A DNA stretch of 17,046 bases from ZC4RG25 sp041687075 (GTDB lineage: Bacteria; Pseudomonadota; Alphaproteobacteria; Rhizobiales; Hyphomicrobiaceae). Shown piece by piece: positions 13,688 through 17,046 of this stretch (position 1 is its first letter; every line of letters begins with the position of its first letter). The notes below the pieces were generated by a model. The model worked only from the letters and a program-made list of their open reading frames with translations. It was not told the origin of the DNA and made no database searches. Where the stretch lies: the NCBI GenBank assembly GCA_041687075.1, contig JAWLCO010000085.1:1-17046 (forward strand). The letters are read 5' to 3'. The translations under genes were made by a program, and so were the position numbers.

Positions 13688-15424
13688 ATGAGAACAGGGC
13701 GAAACGGCGTGGCTGTCACAGGCGAAACTCACATCGGGCGTTTCGGCCGATCGCGTGTGCGTAGCATGCCGTTTCCGCTGCCATCTTCGCCGGCGTTGTT
13801 GCTGACAGGGCTGGCTGGTTTTCTGGTGCTGTTCGCGGTGGCGCCGCTGCTGCTGCTTTTTTGGCGCAGTCTCCAGGACGTCGATGGTATATTCGTAGGG
13901 TTTGCAAATTACGCTTGGTTTTTCTCGCAACCGGCAGCTGCGGACGTTATCTGGAACACGCTTTTCGTAGCGGTCGTCAGCACAATCATCACACTGTCGG
14001 CTGCACTGTTGTTCGCGCTTGCCCTGGCGCACAGCTGCATGCCGTTCAAGAGCTTCTTCCGTAGCATCGCACTGCTGCCGCTGCTGACGCCATCGCTCCT
14101 GTCAGCCATGGCGTTGACGCAGCTGTTTGGAAACCAGGGCTACCTCAACAGCCTGATGATGGGCCAGACGATCTACGGGCCGATCGGCATCATCATCGCC
14201 ATGTCGATCGCACACTTCCCGCACATCTTCATCATTCTGAGTGCCGCAGTCGCTCTTTCGGATGCCCGGCTTTTCGAAGCGGCCCGGGCCCTGCGAGCGA
14301 CGCCGCTGCGCATTTTCTTTACCGTCACGCTGCCGTCGATGAAGTACGGGCTGGTAAGTGCCGGCATCGCCTCGTTCACACTGTGCGTAACGGACTTCGG
14401 AATTCCGAAGGTGATTGGCGGTCAATATGGGATGCTTGCCACCGAGATCTACAAGCAGGTCGTCGGGCAGCAGAATTTCCAGATCGGCTCCGTCATCAGC
14501 ATTCTGCTCCTCATTCCGGCCGCGTTTGCTTTCGTCATTGACCGGCGTGTGCGCCGGCATCAAGCCGCTGCACTGACCAGCAAGGCGGTCCCGTTCATTC
14601 CGGCTCCCAGCGCTTTCCGCGATCGGATTGCGCTGGCATTATGCCTTGTGATCGCCGCCATTATGTTGGCGATGATTATTGTCCCCGGCTATGCTTCGTT
14701 CATCAAGTTCTGGCCCTACAATCTCGATCTGACCCTTCGCAATTATGAATTCCACCGCTTTGCTGGTGGCGGCTGGGAGAGCTATTTCAACAGCCTCAAG
14801 CTGGCGTTCCTGACGGCGACGATTGGCACCACGATCATCTTCGTCGGCGCGTACCTGAGCGAGAAGTCGCCTGCGCCAGCCTGGCTGCGGGGGGCCTATC
14901 ACATGCTCGGAGTATTCCCGCTGGCGATACCAGGGCTCGTGCTGGGGCTGTCCTATGTCTTCTTTCTCAACGATCCAACCAATCCGCTCGAGGTGCTTTA
15001 TGGCACCATGTCGGTGCTGGTGATCTCCACCATCATCCACTACTTCACGGTCAGCCATTTGACAGCGGTAACGGCACTTCGGCAGCTCGACAACGAGTTC
15101 GAGCTGGTGTCGGACTCGCTCAAGGTTTCGCGCCTGCGCACGTTTTTCGTCGTGACGCTGCCGTTGTGCGTGCCGGCAATCCTCGACATCTGGATTTACC
15201 TGTTCCTCAGCGGCATGACGACCGTCTCTGCCGCTGTGTTCCTTTACTCGCATCAGACGGCGCTTGCTTCCATCGCCGTGATCAACATGGATGACGCCGG
15301 CGAATATGCGGCCGCGTCGGCGATGGCAATGGTGATCGTGGCAACGTGCATTGTTGCGAGGTGTATTCATCTGCTGACCACACGAGGTCTGGCGCGCCGG
15401 ACCCAGGCGTGGAAAGCGCGATAG
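13688..15424 (+). CDS. phnU2: Fused double-domain ABC permease, AEP type (PhnU2-like)
   Basis: Membrane channel of the importer, 578 residues. It contains two permease halves in one chain, each with about six membrane segments and an EAA loop that contacts the ATPase: EAARALRATPLRIFFTVTLP near residue 200 and SDSLKVSRLRTFFVVTLPLC near 475. A short linker rich in charged residues (DRRVRRHQAA) joins them. This fused architecture occurs in the FbpB/HitB iron group and in AEP PhnU2 permeases. The start at 13688 has a poor ribosome site and a hydrophilic 26-residue extension; ATG 13766 (MPFPLPSSPALLL) is a possible alternative. With ATPase and binding protein it makes a complete importer. Confidence 0.92.
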   Translation: MRTGRNGVAVTGETHIGRFGRSRVRSMPFPLPSSPALLLTGLAGFLVLFAVAPLLLLFWRSLQDVDGIFVGFANYAWFFSQPAAADVIWNTLFVAVVSTIITLSAALLFALALAHSCMPFKSFFRSIALLPLLTPSLLSAMALTQLFGNQGYLNSLMMGQTIYGPIGIIIAMSIAHFPHIFIILSAAVALSDARLFEAARALRATPLRIFFTVTLPSMKYGLVSAGIASFTLCVTDFGIPKVIGGQYGMLATEIYKQVVGQQNFQIGSVISILLLIPAAFAFVIDRRVRRHQAAALTSKAVPFIPAPSAFRDRIALALCLVIAAIMLAMIIVPGYASFIKFWPYNLDLTLRNYEFHRFAGGGWESYFNSLKLAFLTATIGTTIIFVGAYLSEKSPAPAWLRGAYHMLGVFPLAIPGLVLGLSYVFFLNDPTNPLEVLYGTMSVLVISTIIHYFTVSHLTAVTALRQLDNEFELVSDSLKVSRLRTFFVVTLPLCVPAILDIWIYLFLSGMTTVSAAVFLYSHQTALASIAVINMDDAGEYAAASAMAMVIVATCIVARCIHLLTTRGLARRTQAWKAR

Positions 15425-15447
15425 GTTGCAACCGGCGGACAATCTGG

Positions 15448-16704
15448 ATGTCTCAGAACAATAGTGGGGCGCCACGCATCGTGGTGGTCGGCGCCGGCAT
15501 AGTGGGTGCGTGCTGCGCGGCCTATCTTCGCCGCGAGGGCTATTCCGTGACACTGCTCGAGGCGGAAGAACCGGCAGCCGGCGCATCGCGCGGCAATGCC
15601 GGTGCCCTGAGCCCGGGGAGCTGCATTCCGCTGTCCATGCCCGGCATGCTGAAGGACGTGCCCGGATGGCTTATGGACCGTAATGGCCCGCTGGTCGTCC
15701 GGCCATCTTATTTTCTGCAAGCCATGCCATGGCTGCTCCGCTTCATTGCGGCTGGGCGGCTAGAGCGCATTCCGCCAATCGTAGATGCCCTGCATGCGCT
15801 GCATAGCCCGGTTTTCGACAGCTACATGCCGCTTTTGCAGGCGGCCGGTGCTGAATACCTGATCCGCCGAACGGGCTGTCTCGTCGTCTATCGCCACCGC
15901 CGCGGACTTGAGTCCGCTATGAGCGGCTGGAAACTGCGACAGGACCGCGGCGTGAATTTCGAAATACTTGATCGGAACGCGATACACGATCTGGTCCCGG
16001 CACTTGCCAACAATTTCGAGTGCGCCGTTCTTCAGCCGCAGCACGGCTATGTCGCGGACCCGCAGCGCCTGGTGCTACAAATCGTACAGCACTTCACTGC
16101 GAGTGGTGGCGCTCTCATTTCAGGTCGCGCAACTCGCGTTGAGCGTTCAAATGAATTCGTTACCATCCGGCTGGAGGATGGTCGCCGGCTTGACCCAGAT
16201 CGCATCGTTATTGCAGCCGGTGCCTGGTCGAAGCGGCTTCTTCCCGGGCTTGGCGTTTCGATCCCATTGGAAACGCAGCGCGGCTATCATCTGCATCTGC
16301 CTTCCCCGGGAGTCCAACTGCCGTTGCCGGTCTCTTTCGCGGATGCCAAGTTCTATGCCACGCCGATGCAAAGCGGCCTCCGACTGGCGGGCACGGTCGA
16401 GTTTGCGCGGCACTCGGCAAAGCCCGACTTTCGACGCGCCCGGCACCTGGGCACGATGGCAACGGAGTGGCTCCCTGGGCTGCAGCTGACGGGTGCGAGC
16501 GAGTGGATGGGACGCCGGCCGTGTACGCCGGATTCGCTTCCTGTTATCGGCCCGCTCCCGGGAGACAGGCGCATTCTGCTTGCGTTCGGCCATGGCCACA
16601 ACGGCATGACCAGCGCTCCGACGACGGGCCGCGTGATTGCCGACCTGATAGCCGGTCGCAAACCCTTCATCGACGTTTCGCCCTACAGGCCCGACCGGTT
16701 CTGA
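15448..16704 (+). CDS. FAD-dependent amine/D-amino-acid oxidoreductase (DadA/DAO family)
   Basis: Flavoprotein that oxidises an amine or amino acid to an imine, which then hydrolyses. The 418 residues begin with the dinucleotide-binding motif VVVGAGIVGACCAAYLRR (13-30), the acidic ribose-binding end VTLLEAE, and the DadA-type GASRGNAGALSPG. The second flavin region is IVIAAGAWSKRLLPGLG, followed by ETQRGYHLHLP. The C-terminus has GRRPCTPDSLPVIGPLP and GHGHNGMTSAPTTGRVIADLI, a typical flavin-closing motif. It starts 23 bases after the permease stop, so it belongs to the transport operon and probably acts on the imported compound. Related flavoproteins recur in AEP and N-methyl-AEP degradation clusters; that substrate is inferred. 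An upstream in-frame extension lies inside the permease gene and is rejected. Confidence 0.9.
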   Translation: MSQNNSGAPRIVVVGAGIVGACCAAYLRREGYSVTLLEAEEPAAGASRGNAGALSPGSCIPLSMPGMLKDVPGWLMDRNGPLVVRPSYFLQAMPWLLRFIAAGRLERIPPIVDALHALHSPVFDSYMPLLQAAGAEYLIRRTGCLVVYRHRRGLESAMSGWKLRQDRGVNFEILDRNAIHDLVPALANNFECAVLQPQHGYVADPQRLVLQIVQHFTASGGALISGRATRVERSNEFVTIRLEDGRRLDPDRIVIAAGAWSKRLLPGLGVSIPLETQRGYHLHLPSPGVQLPLPVSFADAKFYATPMQSGLRLAGTVEFARHSAKPDFRRARHLGTMATEWLPGLQLTGASEWMGRRPCTPDSLPVIGPLPGDRRILLAFGHGHNGMTSAPTTGRVIADLIAGRKPFIDVSPYRPDRF

Positions 16705-16723
16705 CATCATCAGGAGATAATTC

Positions 16724-17046
16724 ATGGGTGAATTGCCGGCCGTTATCGACCAGGCTGCCGTCGTCATCATCGGTGGTGGCGTGATCGGCTGCTCTGCCGC
16801 CTACCATCTGGCCAAGCGCGGCATCACCGACGTGCTCGTGATCGAGCGCAATCAGCTTGCAAGCGGTGCAACGGCTCGCGCGGCCGGTCTCGTCTGTCAC
16901 GCGCGCTCCGACGTTTCGACAATTCATATGGTGAAACGTACCGTTGTTGCGATCAGCGAGCTTGAATCGCTGCTCGAAGAACAAATCGACTTCCGCCAGG
17001 TCGGCAGCCTCCGCGCAATCTTTTCCGAGTCGCGCGGGGAGGAACT
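16724..17046 (+). CDS. Second FAD-dependent oxidoreductase, N-terminal part (cut by window edge)
   Basis: The first 107 residues show a Rossmann FAD motif (VVIIGGGVIGCSAAYHLAKRG), the acidic end DVLVIERNQLASGAT, then ARAAGLVCHARSDVST. This pattern is typical of the sarcosine/dimethylglycine dehydrogenase and glycine-oxidase side of the DAO family; whether a C-terminal GcvT-like folate domain follows cannot be seen. AGGAG (16712-16716) lies seven bases before the ATG. It follows the first flavoprotein by 19 bases in the same operon, so the two may act in sequence or on related N-methylated and free amines. Confidence 0.88.
   Translation, partial: MGELPAVIDQAAVVIIGGGVIGCSAAYHLAKRGITDVLVIERNQLASGATARAAGLVCHARSDVSTIHMVKRTVVAISELESLLEEQIDFRQVGSLRAIFSESRGEE

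Noticed and set aside
1..17046. Insertion sequences, CRISPR arrays, tRNA genes, phage or toxin-antitoxin modules
   Set aside because: I saw no transposase, spaced direct repeats, cloverleaf sequence or paired small toxin/antitoxin frames anywhere in the window.

Overview
This GC-rich, gene-dense window looks like chromosomal DNA of an alphaproteobacterium, most likely of the Hyphomicrobiales (Bradyrhizobium/Bosea/Rhodopseudomonas-like). The evidence is gene content: TRAP and ABC uptake systems for organic acids and amines, TetR and LysR regulators next to their targets, and an IlvD/Edd dehydratase. No rRNA, tRNA, insertion sequence, phage gene or CRISPR array is visible. The genus is inferred.

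Layout. (1) 1-2397, minus strand: a tripartite efflux locus in the order TetR regulator, periplasmic adaptor, RND pump; the pump runs off the left edge. A TetR-type palindrome lies just upstream of the regulator. (2) 2398-2814: a 417-bp non-coding stretch holding that operator and a cluster of GTTAAC motifs. It leads into an unrecognised single-pass membrane protein with a beta-rich, Ig-like outer part (2815-3942). (3) 4059-5786: an IlvD/Edd-family [Fe-S] dehydratase, probably for a sugar acid. (4) 5925-10288: a TetR regulator divergent from a TRAP operon (dctP, dctQ, dctM) that is followed by a type II 3-dehydroquinate dehydratase homologue. (5) 10445-17046: a LysR regulator divergent from an ABC importer (ATPase, binding protein, fused double permease). 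The importer closely resembles the 2-aminoethylphosphonate (AEP) transporters of the PhnS2/T2/U2 type. Two FAD-dependent amine/amino-acid oxidoreductases follow, the second cut by the right edge.

How the parts work together. The TRAP block probably imports a carboxylate and dehydrates it; the dehydratase has lost two substrate-contact residues usual in AroQ, so its substrate may not be 3-dehydroquinate. The LysR/ABC/FAD block looks like uptake of an aminophosphonate or related amine followed by flavin-dependent oxidation; no PhnW/PhnX pathway is seen inside the window. Notable non-coding signals are a 24-nt palindrome at the start of a possible 27-codon leader ORF coupled to dctP, a strong hairpin between dctP and dctQ, and a TAT-N11-ATA LysR-type box between the divergent LysR and ABC genes.
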